A program made the translations under genes and the position numbers. A DNA stretch of 64,000 nt from Pyxidicoccus sp. MSG2 (GTDB taxonomy: Bacteria > Myxococcota > Myxococcia > Myxococcales > Myxococcaceae). The stretch lies in contig NZ_JAPNKC010000001.1 of NCBI RefSeq assembly GCF_026626705.1, positions 2,790,001-2,854,000 of the forward strand, in the 5' to 3' direction. Shown here piece by piece: positions 1 to 8,376 of this stretch. Below the pieces are notes generated by a model. That model was not told the DNA's origin. It did no database searches and was given only the letters and a program-made list of their open reading frames with translations. Each line of letters begins with the position of its first letter. The first letter of the stretch is position 1.

Positions 1-130
1 GCCGGGGCAGTCCCGCCAGGGCCCCGGTCTCCACCAACTCCGGCACGGCGGCCTGGAGCTCCGGGTCGGAGAACGCCTGGCGTGGGTTCTGGATGGCCGC
101 CTGATAGTCACTGTCGGAAGGCAGCTTCAC
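1..130 (-). CDS. HhH-associated Ser/Thr protein kinase (N-terminus only)
   Basis: Seen: an open frame starts with GTG directly after the stop codon of the PP2C gene and runs off the left edge of the window, giving about 43 residues that begin MKLPSDSDYQAAIQNPR. A start of the form PS-DY--AIQNPR-AF-DPEL is what I recall for helix-hairpin-helix proteins with an N-terminal protein kinase domain. Known: such kinases are co-encoded with a VWA protein and a PP2C phosphatase, which is exactly the upstream order here. Inference: it is the kinase member of a phospho-signalling triad. No catalytic residues are inside the window, so the call rests on the N-terminal signature and on context. Confidence 0.6.
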   Translation of the reverse strand, partial: MKLPSDSDYQAAIQNPRQAFSDPELQAAVPELVETGALAGLPR

Positions 131-895
131 TCACTTCTCCACGAAGAGCTGGAGGAGCGTCACGTCATCATTGCGGATGGCCTTGCGCGCGCGCAGCCGG
201 CCGATGAGCGCCTCGAACGCGGCCCTGCCCTCTCCCGATAGCGAGCCGGGAAGTTCCGTCCAGGGGGCCTGCCCGCGCTCGTGCTCCGCGAGGAACCAGC
301 ACGCCAGCGCGTCCGTCATCAGGAAGAGCGTGTCGCCGTCCCGCAGCGCTCCCGAGGCCACCCGCACCTGCGCGCCCACGCGCCCGTTCTGGTGCGCATG
401 CGTGGAGATGAGGAACGGCGTGGAGCCGAACGCAGCGGACTGCTCCAGGGGGAAGCTGCGCAGGAGCCCTTCCCGCCGGAGCTGGAAGAGGCACGAGTCC
501 CCCACCGCGAGCGCTTCCCACATACCGGGGCCATCCGCCGTGGGCGGCGCCATCAGCCGCACGCCCAGGAGCGTGGCGAAGGCGCCCTCTCGGAGCTTCT
601 CCTCCGCGTACCAGGGAAGTGGTTTGGCACCGACGTGCGCGTGCCACCGACGCTGGAGCTCGGGAAGGACGGCGAGAAGTCCTGCCGCGTCTGTGACTTC
701 GCCGCTCGCGAAGGCCCCTGAAAGCAGCCGGGCCCAGTGGCCGGAGAAGAGGCTCTCCGTCGCGCCATCCGCGACGGCCGCGAGGAGTGGCGCGACACCG
801 GAGGCGCCCGCGCTTTCGGGAGCGTACGCGTCCTCGTTCTCGGAGGGCTGGTTGCCCTCCTTCTGCAGCGAGACGGCTTCGATGCGGATGCGCAC
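131..895 (-). CDS. PP2C-type protein phosphatase
   Basis: A 254-residue, probably cytoplasmic Ser/Thr phosphatase of the PPM/PP2C fold. Visible motifs are NEDAY near residue 20, AVADGATES near 40 (the acidic metal-binding core) and a C-terminal NDDVTLL near 240, where the last metal-binding Asp is expected. The start is a GTG; no better start lies upstream because the VWA gene ends 9 bases before it. Its neighbours are a VWA (TerY-like) gene upstream and a kinase gene abutting downstream. This matches the TerY-P triad described around tellurite/Ter-type stress systems, where kinase and phosphatase set the phosphorylation of a partner. The substrate cannot be told from the sequence. Confidence 0.82.
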   Translation of the reverse strand: MRIRIEAVSLQKEGNQPSENEDAYAPESAGASGVAPLLAAVADGATESLFSGHWARLLSGAFASGEVTDAAGLLAVLPELQRRWHAHVGAKPLPWYAEEKLREGAFATLLGVRLMAPPTADGPGMWEALAVGDSCLFQLRREGLLRSFPLEQSAAFGSTPFLISTHAHQNGRVGAQVRVASGALRDGDTLFLMTDALACWFLAEHERGQAPWTELPGSLSGEGRAAFEALIGRLRARKAIRNDDVTLLQLFVEK

Positions 896-904
896 GAACG
901 TCCC

Positions 905-1738
905 CTAACGCAGGTTGCTCGGGCGCGTTCCGATGTTCAGGAACTTGATGAGCGAGATGATGTCCGCGTTGAAGACGAAGCCGCGTGCGCCATCGCCCAC
1001 CTGGAGCCCTTCCTCGCGCGCGGCTGACAGCATGCCCGGCGTCAGCGGGCTGGAGAGTTGGAAGAGGAGCCGCGCGTGCGCGTCCGGCAGCCCCGTGTCC
1101 GAGCTGGGGAACTGGATGGGCGTGGACGGGTGCGCGGACAGGTGCACGTTGAGCAGCAGCACCTCGCCGTCCGTGGTGCGCAGCCCGCGCAACTCGGACG
1201 CAATCGCCGTGGGGTCCCCGTCGGTGGGCTGCCCGTCGGAGATGTTCACCACGATGGGCGGGAAGCCCTCGGGATACCGGCGCACCCAGTCACCCACGAG
1301 GCTCGTCGCGCGGCCGAGCGCCTGGCACATGGGCGTGGCGCCGTTGGCCACCGACTCGAACCAGATGGGGAAGCGGACCTTCTCGCGCACCAGTCCGCCC
1401 ATGCCGTCCTCACGCTCGCGCGTGCGCTCCTCCAGCCGCGCCGGAGCGTGGCCAATCTCGCTGACGGGCACGAGGCTCCGCCCCGCGAGCGGTCCCCGGA
1501 AGGCGGGCCCCACCTCTCCGCCGTAGCCCAGCACGCCCAGATGGAAATAGTCGCGAATGCCCTCCTCGCGCGCGCACCGGACGACCAGGTTCTGCAGGAG
1601 CCGGTTGGTGACGTCCGCCACTCCGTCCGCCTTGCGCCGCTGGGAGCCGCTGAACGGCTCCTCCATGGACCCGGACTGGTCGATGAGGATGAGGATGCAC
1701 GCTGGATTGGTCCGGCTGATCTCCGCCGAGTACGCCAT
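905..1738 (-). CDS. VWA domain protein, TerY-like
   Basis: A 277-residue single von Willebrand factor A domain. The MIDAS metal site is intact: DQSGS near residues 20-24, a Thr in GATPMCQAL near 133 and an Asp in NISDGQPTDGD further on. There is no signal peptide or membrane segment, so it is cytoplasmic, as in the TerY family. It is the first gene of the VWA-PP2C-kinase set and is followed after 9 bases by the phosphatase. Family knowledge: TerY-like VWA proteins are adaptors or clients in kinase/phosphatase triads. I see no TerC, TerD or TerB gene in the window, so it is either a stand-alone triad or its partners lie to the left. Confidence 0.8.
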   Translation of the reverse strand: MAYSAEISRTNPACILILIDQSGSMEEPFSGSQRRKADGVADVTNRLLQNLVVRCAREEGIRDYFHLGVLGYGGEVGPAFRGPLAGRSLVPVSEIGHAPARLEERTREREDGMGGLVREKVRFPIWFESVANGATPMCQALGRATSLVGDWVRRYPEGFPPIVVNISDGQPTDGDPTAIASELRGLRTTDGEVLLLNVHLSAHPSTPIQFPSSDTGLPDAHARLLFQLSSPLTPGMLSAAREEGLQVGDGARGFVFNADIISLIKFLNIGTRPSNLR

Positions 1739-1817
1739 GTTCCCCTTCGAGCAGGTCGTGGTGACGAGGCCCGAAAGAGTAATGCAGCAGGTCCGGCCCG
1801 AACAGCACGAGAAGCGC

Positions 1818-2705
1818 TCACGCCGCGTCGGGGCAGGCGATCTCCGACCACGCCGTCCCGTCGAAGCGCAGCAGGCTCCGCGGCCCCACGGACCACAGCA
1901 CGTCCCCCGCGGCGTCCAGGCGATGGGTGAGCGGCCGGTGCGTCCCGCCGGGCGTCACGTCGAAGAATGCGCCCCGCGCGTACGCGTGGAGGCCATGCAG
2001 TCCCGAGGTGAGGTAGAGCTTCCGGCCGAAGGGGCAGATGGACCAGAAGCTCTCCCCCGGCGCGCCATGCCGGAGCGCTCGCCAACCGCGCCGGCCTCCC
2101 CGGAACAGCGCGCCCTCCGCGCCCGCCACCACCACCTCACCCCGGGAGAGGCAGCGGACGGCATACAGGTGCGCGCGCGTCGGCGGCTCCAGGTAGCGCC
2201 AGCGCGAGCCGTCGAAGTGCGCCGCGATGCCATCCATGCCGACGACGTAGAGGTCATCCCGCGCGACGCCGTCCAGGTCCAGGAAGGCGTTCTCCCGCCA
2301 GGGGTCCAGGCCCCGCTCCAGCCGGAGCCAGGAGCCCGACTGCACGCGGTAGACCTGCCCGCCCCGGCCACAGGCGAAGAACGCCCCGTCCACCGCGCGC
2401 ACGCGCTCCAGGGGGCCGCGCGCCTCGGCCTCGGTGATGACGTACTCGCGGAAGCGGCCCCGGATGCGCCACGGCGTCAGGGGCCGTCCCCACTCCCCCA
2501 CGCACGTCACCAGGCCGTGCCTTCCCAGCGCGCAGACCACGCCCTGGTGGTGCGTCACCGAGGTGATGAAGTCGTGCGCCACGTCGTGCGTGAGCCACGT
2601 GTCCGCGAGCTTCAGGTGGATGCGAGAAGCACTCCCGTCGGTAGCGCCGACGACGAGGGTGTCGGCGTCCACGGCGACTCCGTCCGAGAAGTACGCGGCG
2701 GACAT
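1818..2705 (-). CDS. Beta-propeller-like protein of unknown function
   Basis: 295 residues with no signal peptide. The sequence is built of repeated short strands of the pattern D-LYVVGMDG-AAHFDGSRW, GEVVVAGAEGALF and GVVCALGRHGLVT, which is what a WD40/kelch-like propeller looks like. I do not recognise a specific family. The ATG lies 8 bases after the stop of the DNA polymerase gene, so the two are probably co-transcribed. A 79-base gap separates it from the VWA gene on the same strand. It may be a binding platform for the signalling triad or linked to the polymerase; neither can be shown. Confidence 0.65.
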   Translation of the reverse strand: MSAAYFSDGVAVDADTLVVGATDGSASRIHLKLADTWLTHDVAHDFITSVTHHQGVVCALGRHGLVTCVGEWGRPLTPWRIRGRFREYVITEAEARGPLERVRAVDGAFFACGRGGQVYRVQSGSWLRLERGLDPWRENAFLDLDGVARDDLYVVGMDGIAAHFDGSRWRYLEPPTRAHLYAVRCLSRGEVVVAGAEGALFRGGRRGWRALRHGAPGESFWSICPFGRKLYLTSGLHGLHAYARGAFFDVTPGGTHRPLTHRLDAAGDVLWSVGPRSLLRFDGTAWSEIACPDAA

Positions 2706-2713
2706 GGGGCGAC

Positions 2714-5200
2714 CTAGCTCGCGGGCGGGGCCTCACCGCCCTCGGTCGGCTCCACGCTCCGCGGGTCGAGCACCACGTTGAGCACCGGCCGGGAATTGGT
2801 GAGCAGCGGCGCGAAGAGGGACGGCTGGCCGGGGTCGTCGAACACCGTCGCGAAGTCCTCGGGTGTCAGCGCTCGCACCAACCGGGCGGCGAACGTGTCC
2901 CGCAGCAGCCTCACGTAGTACTCGACGTCGTAGTCGCGCGCGTCCGCCGGGTTGCTGGCGGCGCTGTCGTCCTCGGGGTCCGGGAGCAGCCCCGCGCGTC
3001 CGCCAATCGCGCGGTAGATGCGCACGCGCTCGCCCACGGCCCAGTCCTTCCGCCCGCCCGAGAGCATGGCCTCGTAGGGCAACTCGCGGCGGCGCTCACG
3101 GATGGCCTGGTACTGCGACGGGCTCTTCGTCAACCGCACCCGCGAGGACACGTCGAAGGTGGGGACCTGCCGCCTGCGCAGCGCCATCACCGTGGAGACA
3201 TAGGCGTCGCGCACGCCAGGGATGTCGCCCGCCAGCAGGCAGCGCAGCGCGCGGCGCAGGAAGTCCTCGCCGAAGGGCTCCGCCCGGCTGGAGCGGAAGG
3301 CCACGCCCCGCAGGACGAGCGGCCCCTCATACGGCTGCAGCGCGTAGTTCTTCGGCTCGTGGGACAGCATCGCCGCGTAGCGCCCGTCGAACTCCAGCTT
3401 CACGCGGGGCGGCAGCAGCGCGGCGACCTCGGAGACCACGCGCCGCTCGTCCAATTCGCGCCAGTCCTCCGGCACCGCGAAGTACACGCCGTCCGTGTCG
3501 GCCTCCAGCAGCGTGACGCCCCGCCGCGCCAGTTCGCGGCACAGCAGCGCCAGCACCTCGCGCCCGTGCCGCGTCACCTCGTTGGCGGCGTGCACGTCCG
3601 AGAAGCGCGTGAGCCCCACCGCGCCCATGTAGCCGTAGGCCGAGTTGACGACAATCTTCATCGCCGCGGAGAGCGCCTCGTGCGTGTAGCGCTCCGCCGA
3701 GCCGGGCGGTGCTGCCTTCGCCTTCGCCTTCGCGGCCAGCCGCTGGTCCACGAGCCGGTCCACCAGCGCCAGCAGCGCGCCGAGCCTGTCCCGCTTCGGG
3801 CCGATGCGGTACTGGCGCATCAGGGACGGGTACAGGCTGGCGACGTCCGCCTTCACCACGTGCCGCGCGACGCCGGTGGCGAACAGGTGCAGCGCCGCGC
3901 CGCTGTGCGACGTGCCGTCCCCCTCCTCGTGCGCGGGCAGCGCCGCCCCCGCGCGCAGGTAGGCCCGCACCAACAGCGGGTCCAGCACGCCGGTGGCGGG
4001 CCCCGCGTCCGCGAGGCGCTCGTAGCGGCGCGGCGCCATGCGGGCCAGCGCGAAGGCGGCGCCTCCCAGCAGGCGCGCGAGGCCCGCGGCCTCGTGCACG
4101 TCGTCACGTGCATAGCGCTTCACCCGCTCCGGGTCCTTCAGGAAGACCTCGTGGACCTTCGCTCCGGGGATGAGCTCGCGCTCGGGCCCCGCGAGGCCCA
4201 GGTGCTTCGCCACCACCTTGAGCCCGTGGCCGGGGAGGTCCCTCGCGGAGAAGTCGTGCCGGAGCACGGCGTCCAACGTGTCGATGAGCTCACGGCCCGG
4301 CACGGTGTACCGGCTGCGGCGCATGGCATCGGAGCGCCCCGCCGGCCCGCGTCCCACCACGGCCCCGCGCGAGGCCGGGCGCTGGCGCAGTCCCGGTGAG
4401 CCCGCGCGTCCCATGGAGAGCGGCACGTCCAGCACCCGCGCGCGGCGCGCGAGGAAGGGCAGGTCGAAGCCGTGCAGGTTGTGGTTCTCGATGACGTCCG
4501 GGTCGTGGACGCGGATGCGCTCCATCAACCGCTGGATGAGGTCCGCCTCGGCGGCATCGTCGCCGCCCCGCGCGTCGAGCACCTCCGTCCCGCCCGCCGG
4601 ATCTCGGAGTGCCACGAGGAAGATTCGGTCCTGCTCCGCGTCCAGGCCCGTCGTCTCCAGGTCGAACTGCAGGCGGCGCAGGTCATCGAAGGCCAGGTCG
4701 CGGAAGTACGTGCGCCCGGAGGCGGTGAGGTACTGCTCCTCGGGCGGCAGCGACAGCGCCGTGTTCGCATCCAAATCACGCAGGTGCCCGAAGTGACGGC
4801 CCAGGCGCCGCGACGCCCCGTGCAGCACCGCCGCCGTCAGCGAGCGCCCGTCATTCGCGCGGACGAGGTAGCGCAGCGCGCCCGGCCCCTCCAGTTCCTC
4901 CCACGTCACGACATTCGGGCCGGGGCCCTCCTTCTCGGGACGGAGCCGGGCCCCCAGGTGCGCCAGGTCCTCCAGCGAGGACAGGAGGAGCCAGGGTCGG
5001 AAGCGCACGTCCTCGCGCACCAACTCGCCCCCGCCGGGTTGCCGCCGCCACACGAAGGCGCGACCGTCCGGCTCCGCCCATACCGAGACGATGCCCGGCG
5101 TCGGGTCCCATCCCCAGAGCCACTCATCCTCCATCGGGTTGGCCATGAGGGTGGCTACAGGGGCAGCGCCCAGCCGCGGGTGACCGTCGAGAACGCTCAT
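2714..5200 (-). CDS. polB: Family B DNA polymerase
   Basis: An 828-residue replicative-fold polymerase with 3'-5' exonuclease. Exo motifs: FDLETTGLD near residue 178, ENHNLHGFD near 240 and YARDDV near 363. Polymerase motifs: A (DVASLYPS near 455), B (KIVVNSAYG near 515) and C (DTDG near 568). All catalytic acids are present, so it should be active. Family B enzymes in bacteria usually act in repair or damage tolerance (Pol II) rather than chromosome replication. I chose the ATG at 5200 because a GGAGCGGG ribosome site sits about 10 bases upstream; an in-frame TTG at 5230 is possible but weaker. The gene after it starts 8 bases past its stop. I see no LexA-type box in the short upstream region. 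Confidence 0.92.
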   Translation of the reverse strand: MSVLDGHPRLGAAPVATLMANPMEDEWLWGWDPTPGIVSVWAEPDGRAFVWRRQPGGGELVREDVRFRPWLLLSSLEDLAHLGARLRPEKEGPGPNVVTWEELEGPGALRYLVRANDGRSLTAAVLHGASRRLGRHFGHLRDLDANTALSLPPEEQYLTASGRTYFRDLAFDDLRRLQFDLETTGLDAEQDRIFLVALRDPAGGTEVLDARGGDDAAEADLIQRLMERIRVHDPDVIENHNLHGFDLPFLARRARVLDVPLSMGRAGSPGLRQRPASRGAVVGRGPAGRSDAMRRSRYTVPGRELIDTLDAVLRHDFSARDLPGHGLKVVAKHLGLAGPERELIPGAKVHEVFLKDPERVKRYARDDVHEAAGLARLLGGAAFALARMAPRRYERLADAGPATGVLDPLLVRAYLRAGAALPAHEEGDGTSHSGAALHLFATGVARHVVKADVASLYPSLMRQYRIGPKRDRLGALLALVDRLVDQRLAAKAKAKAAPPGSAERYTHEALSAAMKIVVNSAYGYMGAVGLTRFSDVHAANEVTRHGREVLALLCRELARRGVTLLEADTDGVYFAVPEDWRELDERRVVSEVAALLPPRVKLEFDGRYAAMLSHEPKNYALQPYEGPLVLRGVAFRSSRAEPFGEDFLRRALRCLLAGDIPGVRDAYVSTVMALRRRQVPTFDVSSRVRLTKSPSQYQAIRERRRELPYEAMLSGGRKDWAVGERVRIYRAIGGRAGLLPDPEDDSAASNPADARDYDVEYYVRLLRDTFAARLVRALTPEDFATVFDDPGQPSLFAPLLTNSRPVLNVVLDPRSVEPTEGGEAPPAS

Positions 5201-5282
5201 GATGCAACCCGCTCCGTGCTCGCGATGCAAGGTGGGAAGGCCCCGTGCGGTGGTGGACGCGTGCCATATTGAGCGGATGGTG

Positions 5283-5298
5283 TGACAGTGGTATGTCA
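5283..5298. promoter_or_regulatory. Inverted repeat TGACA-N6-TGTCA at the WYL gene start
   Basis: A perfect 5-bp inverted repeat separated by 6 bases. It overlaps the ATG of the WYL regulator at 5293 and lies between the divergent polymerase and regulator genes. A protein bound here would block the start of its own gene, so autoregulation is the simplest reading. No binding data; the repeat is short. Confidence 0.5.
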
Positions 5299-5952
5299 GG
5301 TTTCCTCGCCATGCAGCGGACCGAGCGTCTCTTCGCCCTCGCCGAATACCTCCGGGGTCGCCGCACCGGAGTCACCGCGGAGACCCTCGCCGAGCGCTTC
5401 GGCGTCACCATCCGGACGATTTATCGGGACCTGGATGCCCTGCGCGCCGCGGCGATGCCGCTCGCCGCCGAGCGGGGACGCGGGGGCGGCTACGCGCTGG
5501 ACCGGAGCTACAGCCTGCCGCCGGTGAACTTCACCGCGCGCGAGGCGGCCCTCATCGTCGCGCTGGGGCGCTTCGCCATCGACATGCGCCTGATGCCCTT
5601 CACCGACACGCTGGAGTCCGCGCTCGACAAGGTGCGCTCCGCGTTGTCCACGTCCGCGCAGCGCGAGCTGCTCACGCGGCTGAAGGAGCTGTCGTTCCTC
5701 GGCGTGCCGTCGCTCCCCGCGAAGAAGGCCGTGCGCGAGGCGATAGAGCGCGCGTGGTTCGAGCAGCAGCCCATCCGCATCACCTACGTGGATGGCAACT
5801 ACCTGGAGACGAAGCGCGACGTGCGCATCATGTCCGTCATCATGGACCGGCACGAGACGCGCATCGACGCCGTCGAGCTGGACAAGGACGAGCGCCGCCC
5901 CTTCCGACTGGACCGCATCACCCACGCCGAGGTGCTGCGCACCACGCCGTGA
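5293..5952 (+). CDS. HTH/WYL-domain transcriptional regulator (YafY type)
   Basis: 219 residues. An N-terminal winged HTH (residues about 5-60, with TAETLAERFGVTIRTIYRDLDAL as recognition region, DeoR/HTH_11 class) is followed by a WYL-type ligand-sensing domain (PIRITYVDG, then RPFRLDRI). It is shorter than two-domain WYL proteins that carry the C-terminal WCX extension. Start choice: ATG at 5293; a second ATG at 5311 would remove only six residues. It is divergent from the polymerase gene and convergent with the next TetR gene (7-base gap). Targets are unknown; the inverted repeat over its start suggests self-control. Confidence 0.85.
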   Translation: MSGFLAMQRTERLFALAEYLRGRRTGVTAETLAERFGVTIRTIYRDLDALRAAAMPLAAERGRGGGYALDRSYSLPPVNFTAREAALIVALGRFAIDMRLMPFTDTLESALDKVRSALSTSAQRELLTRLKELSFLGVPSLPAKKAVREAIERAWFEQQPIRITYVDGNYLETKRDVRIMSVIMDRHETRIDAVELDKDERRPFRLDRITHAEVLRTTP

Positions 5953-5959
5953 CGGAGGG

Positions 5960-6673
5960 CTACCGCTTCCCAGGCGCGCGCGCCTTGCGGGCGGCGACGG
6001 GGCGCGGCCGGGGTGTCCGTACCGGTGGGCGCCCGCCGCGCTTCACCTCTTGCCGCTCCGGCTGGAGGTAGCCGACCACCAGCGCGCACAACTCGTCCGC
6101 GAAGTCCTCATCGGTGAGGTACTCGGGGCGGTCCGCCAGCGCCACGTGGGTGAGCGACTCCACGGCGTTGAAGATGATGAAGGCCGCCATGTCCAGGCTC
6201 CGTGGACGCAGCGTCCGGGCGTGTGGCTCCAGGAAGGTGCGCACCAGCCGGAGCATGCGCACGGCGTAGGGGTCCACCTGCTGGAGTTGCCGCATCCGGG
6301 GGAGCTGCTCCACCAGCACCTGGTGCAGCCGCGGGTTCGCGGCCTTCGTCGCGAGCAACTGGCGGATGAGCAACTGGAGCGCCTCCCGCAGCGTCTCGCC
6401 GGACACCCGGGCGAAGCCCTCCTCCAGGTCGGTGAGGCCCTCCTGCCGGTAGCGCTCCATCACCGCCATCACCAGCGCCTCCTTGCTGGAGAAGTACTGG
6501 TACACCGAGCCCACGCTCACGCCCGCAACGCGCGCGACGTGGTTGGTGCTCGCGGCGTCGTACCCATCCCTGACGAGAATCTGAGCAGTCGCGGTAATGA
6601 TGGCGTCACACGTCGCCTGCGCACGGGACTGGCGCGGCTTCCTCCGAGAGGCGAGCGGGGTGCTGGACGTCAT
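5960..6673 (-). CDS. TetR/AcrR-family repressor
   Basis: 237 residues. The HTH lies at about residues 15-65 (AITATAQILVRDGYDAASTNHVARVAG followed by VSVGSVYQYFSSKEAL), the typical TetR head. An all-helical ligand domain follows, then a basic Pro/Arg-rich tail of about 30 residues (RGGRPPVRTPRPRPVAARKARAPGKR region) that is unusual for the family. It is transcribed divergently from a short-chain dehydrogenase, with a strong inverted repeat in the 71-base gap. Inference: it represses itself and the dehydrogenase, with release by a substrate of that enzyme. Confidence 0.9.
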   Translation of the reverse strand: MTSSTPLASRRKPRQSRAQATCDAIITATAQILVRDGYDAASTNHVARVAGVSVGSVYQYFSSKEALVMAVMERYRQEGLTDLEEGFARVSGETLREALQLLIRQLLATKAANPRLHQVLVEQLPRMRQLQQVDPYAVRMLRLVRTFLEPHARTLRPRSLDMAAFIIFNAVESLTHVALADRPEYLTDEDFADELCALVVGYLQPERQEVKRGGRPPVRTPRPRPVAARKARAPGKR

Positions 6674-6688
6674 GGAGGGCTCCTGGCC

Positions 6689-6738
6689 GAACGTGAGCGG
6701 TAGGCGAGTTGAGAACGTGAGTCCGCGCTCACATTCTC
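6689..6738. promoter_or_regulatory. TetR-type operator: imperfect 28-bp palindrome plus an extra half-site
   Basis: GAGAACGTGAG (6711-6721), a 6-base spacer, then CTCACATTCTC (6728-6738); 10 of 11 positions are complementary. A third copy of the half-site, GAACGTGAG, lies at 6689-6697, 22 bases to the left in direct orientation. The site fills the gap between the divergent TetR and SDR genes and ends 6 bases before the SDR start codon. This is the size and place expected of a TetR operator. Confidence 0.72.
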
Positions 6739-6744
6739 TAGCAC

Positions 6745-7602
6745 ATGACCGCTCCGAATCCCCGTCTCTCCTCCGTCCTCTCCCCCGGCCACCGCGCCCT
6801 CATCACCGGTGCGTCCGGTGGCATCGGTGAGTCCTTCGCCCGCCTGCTGGCCGCGCGCGGCCTGGACCTCGTCCTGGTGGCGCGCTCGGAGGGCAAGCTC
6901 CGCGCGCTGGCCACCGAGCTGTCCGCGGCGCACGGCATCCGCGCGGAGGTGCTCGCCACGGACCTCAGCCGCCCGGATGCCCCGCGCCAGCTCCATGCCG
7001 CGTGCGAGGCGCGCGGCCTCCCCGTGGACCTGCTCATCAACAACGCGGGCTTCGGCTCCCTGGGGCCGTTCGACGCCAATCCCTTCGAGCGGGAGCACGA
7101 GCAGGTGATGCTCAACGTCACCGCGTTGATGGACCTCACCCACCTGTTCCTGCCCGCCATGCTCGCGCGCGGGACGGGTGGAATCATCAACGTGGCCTCC
7201 ATCGCCGGCTACCAGCCAGTGCCGTACATGGCCGTGTACGCGGCAACCAAGGCCTTCGTCCTCTCGTTCACCGAGGCCCTGTGGGGCGAGACGCGCGAGC
7301 GCGGCGTGCGCGTGCTCGCGCTGTGCCCGGGTCCCGTGGAGACGGGCTTCTTCGACGTGGTGGGCACCCGTGATGCGGCCGTGGGCATCATGGCCACGCC
7401 CGAGGACGTCGCGGCGGCGGGCCTGCGGGGCCTGGAACAGGGCCGTGCCTCCGTCATTCCGGGCTGGCGCAACCGCATCCAGTCCTCCCTGCCCCGCATC
7501 TTCTCCAGGACGCTCACCGTCCGCGTCGCCGCGCGGATGATGAAGCCCCGTGGCCCCACGGCCCCCAAGCTGGCCCCGGGCGCGGCCCCCGCCCGCAGAT
7601 AG
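6745..7602 (+). CDS. Short-chain dehydrogenase/reductase (classical SDR)
   Basis: 285 residues, cytoplasmic NAD(P)-dependent oxidoreductase. The cofactor motif TGASGGIG is near residue 20, NNAG near 96, and the catalytic Ser and YAATK (Tyr/Lys) near 150-170. The length fits the DltE/YqjQ-like SDR group often annotated as SDR family NAD(P)-dependent oxidoreductase. Substrate not predictable. It is transcribed away from a TetR repressor through a shared operator region, so it is probably induced by a small molecule. A TetR-NmrA unit follows 53 bases downstream. Confidence 0.9.
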   Translation: MTAPNPRLSSVLSPGHRALITGASGGIGESFARLLAARGLDLVLVARSEGKLRALATELSAAHGIRAEVLATDLSRPDAPRQLHAACEARGLPVDLLINNAGFGSLGPFDANPFEREHEQVMLNVTALMDLTHLFLPAMLARGTGGIINVASIAGYQPVPYMAVYAATKAFVLSFTEALWGETRERGVRVLALCPGPVETGFFDVVGTRDAAVGIMATPEDVAAAGLRGLEQGRASVIPGWRNRIQSSLPRIFSRTLTVRVAARMMKPRGPTAPKLAPGAAPARR

Positions 7603-7635
7603 CGTTGACGGGCCCGGCCGGCCTCATTAGGATAT

Positions 7636-7645
7636 TGACCAATCA
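7636..7645. promoter_or_regulatory. Shared motif TGACCAATCA upstream of tetR (copy 1)
   Basis: The 10-base sequence TGACCAATCA lies 10 bases before the ATG of the TetR gene at 7656 and recurs exactly upstream of the next gene (8334-8343). Two exact copies in the two leaders of a TetR-enzyme pair make it a candidate operator for that TetR. Confidence 0.5.
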
Positions 7646-7655
7646 CTAACCCATC

Positions 7656-8285
7656 ATGGCCCGGCCCGTCACCATCCAGGACGAAGACATCCTCAAGGCC
7701 GCGCGCGAGGTGTTCCTCGAGCGCGGCATGCGCGCGACGAGCCTGGAAATCGCCGAGCGCGCGAAGGTCTCCCCGGGCATCCTCTTCAAGCGCTTCAAGA
7801 CGAAGGAGGCGCTCTTCCGCGCGGCGATGGCGCCGCAGGGAGACCCCGAGCACCTGCTCCCCATCGACCTGGACGCCCGGGTGGGCAAGGGCAGCGTCGA
7901 GGACACGCTCGTGGAGTTGGGCACGCACCTGCTGGAGCAGTTCTCCAGCTTCACGCCCACGACGATGATGGCCTGGAGCAACCGCCCGGACGCCGAGGAG
8001 GGCCCGCGCACCCAGCACCCGATGGCGAGCGCCTCGGAGCGCTCCGCGCGGAGGACGCGCAAGGTGGCGGAGTACCTCGCCGCCGAGGCCCGCCTGGGGC
8101 GCCTTCGCGACGGCGACTTCGACATCGTCGCGCAGACCTTCATCGGCGCCCTGTGGCACCACAACTTCCTGCAGGTGGTCGTCGACAAGGTGCGCAAGCA
8201 GCCCGCCGCGCAGCAGGCGTATGTCCGCGGCGTGGTCCACTCCCTCTGGGTGGGCCTGGCCCCCGAGCGCCCTCCCCGGCGCTGA
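7656..8285 (+). CDS. TetR-family regulator
   Basis: 209 residues. The HTH is at about residues 10-55 (ILKAAREVFLERGMRATSLEIAERA, then VSPGILFKRFKTKEALFRAAM), a clear TetR head; the C-terminal helical domain has normal length. A short conserved element, TGACCAATCA, sits between its promoter and ATG and again in the leader of the NmrA-like gene downstream, in the same orientation. Inference: it represses both itself and that gene, a common arrangement for NAD(P)-binding oxidoreductases. Ligand unknown. Confidence 0.9.
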   Translation: MARPVTIQDEDILKAAREVFLERGMRATSLEIAERAKVSPGILFKRFKTKEALFRAAMAPQGDPEHLLPIDLDARVGKGSVEDTLVELGTHLLEQFSSFTPTTMMAWSNRPDAEEGPRTQHPMASASERSARRTRKVAEYLAAEARLGRLRDGDFDIVAQTFIGALWHHNFLQVVVDKVRKQPAAQQAYVRGVVHSLWVGLAPERPPRR

Positions 8286-8333
8286 ATCCTCGAAGGCACG
8301 GTGCACGCGTCTTCTTCACGCCTGATTAATGAA

Positions 8334-8343
8334 TGACCAATCA
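8334..8343. promoter_or_regulatory. Shared motif TGACCAATCA upstream of the NmrA-like gene (copy 2)
   Basis: Exact second copy of the motif found before the tetR gene. It lies 33 bases upstream of the chosen ATG at 8377. It would fall inside the coding region if the upstream ATG at 8329 were used, which is another reason to prefer 8377. Confidence 0.5.
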
Positions 8344-8376
8344 ATTACGAAGCCCACACGCAGCCAGGAGCGAGAG

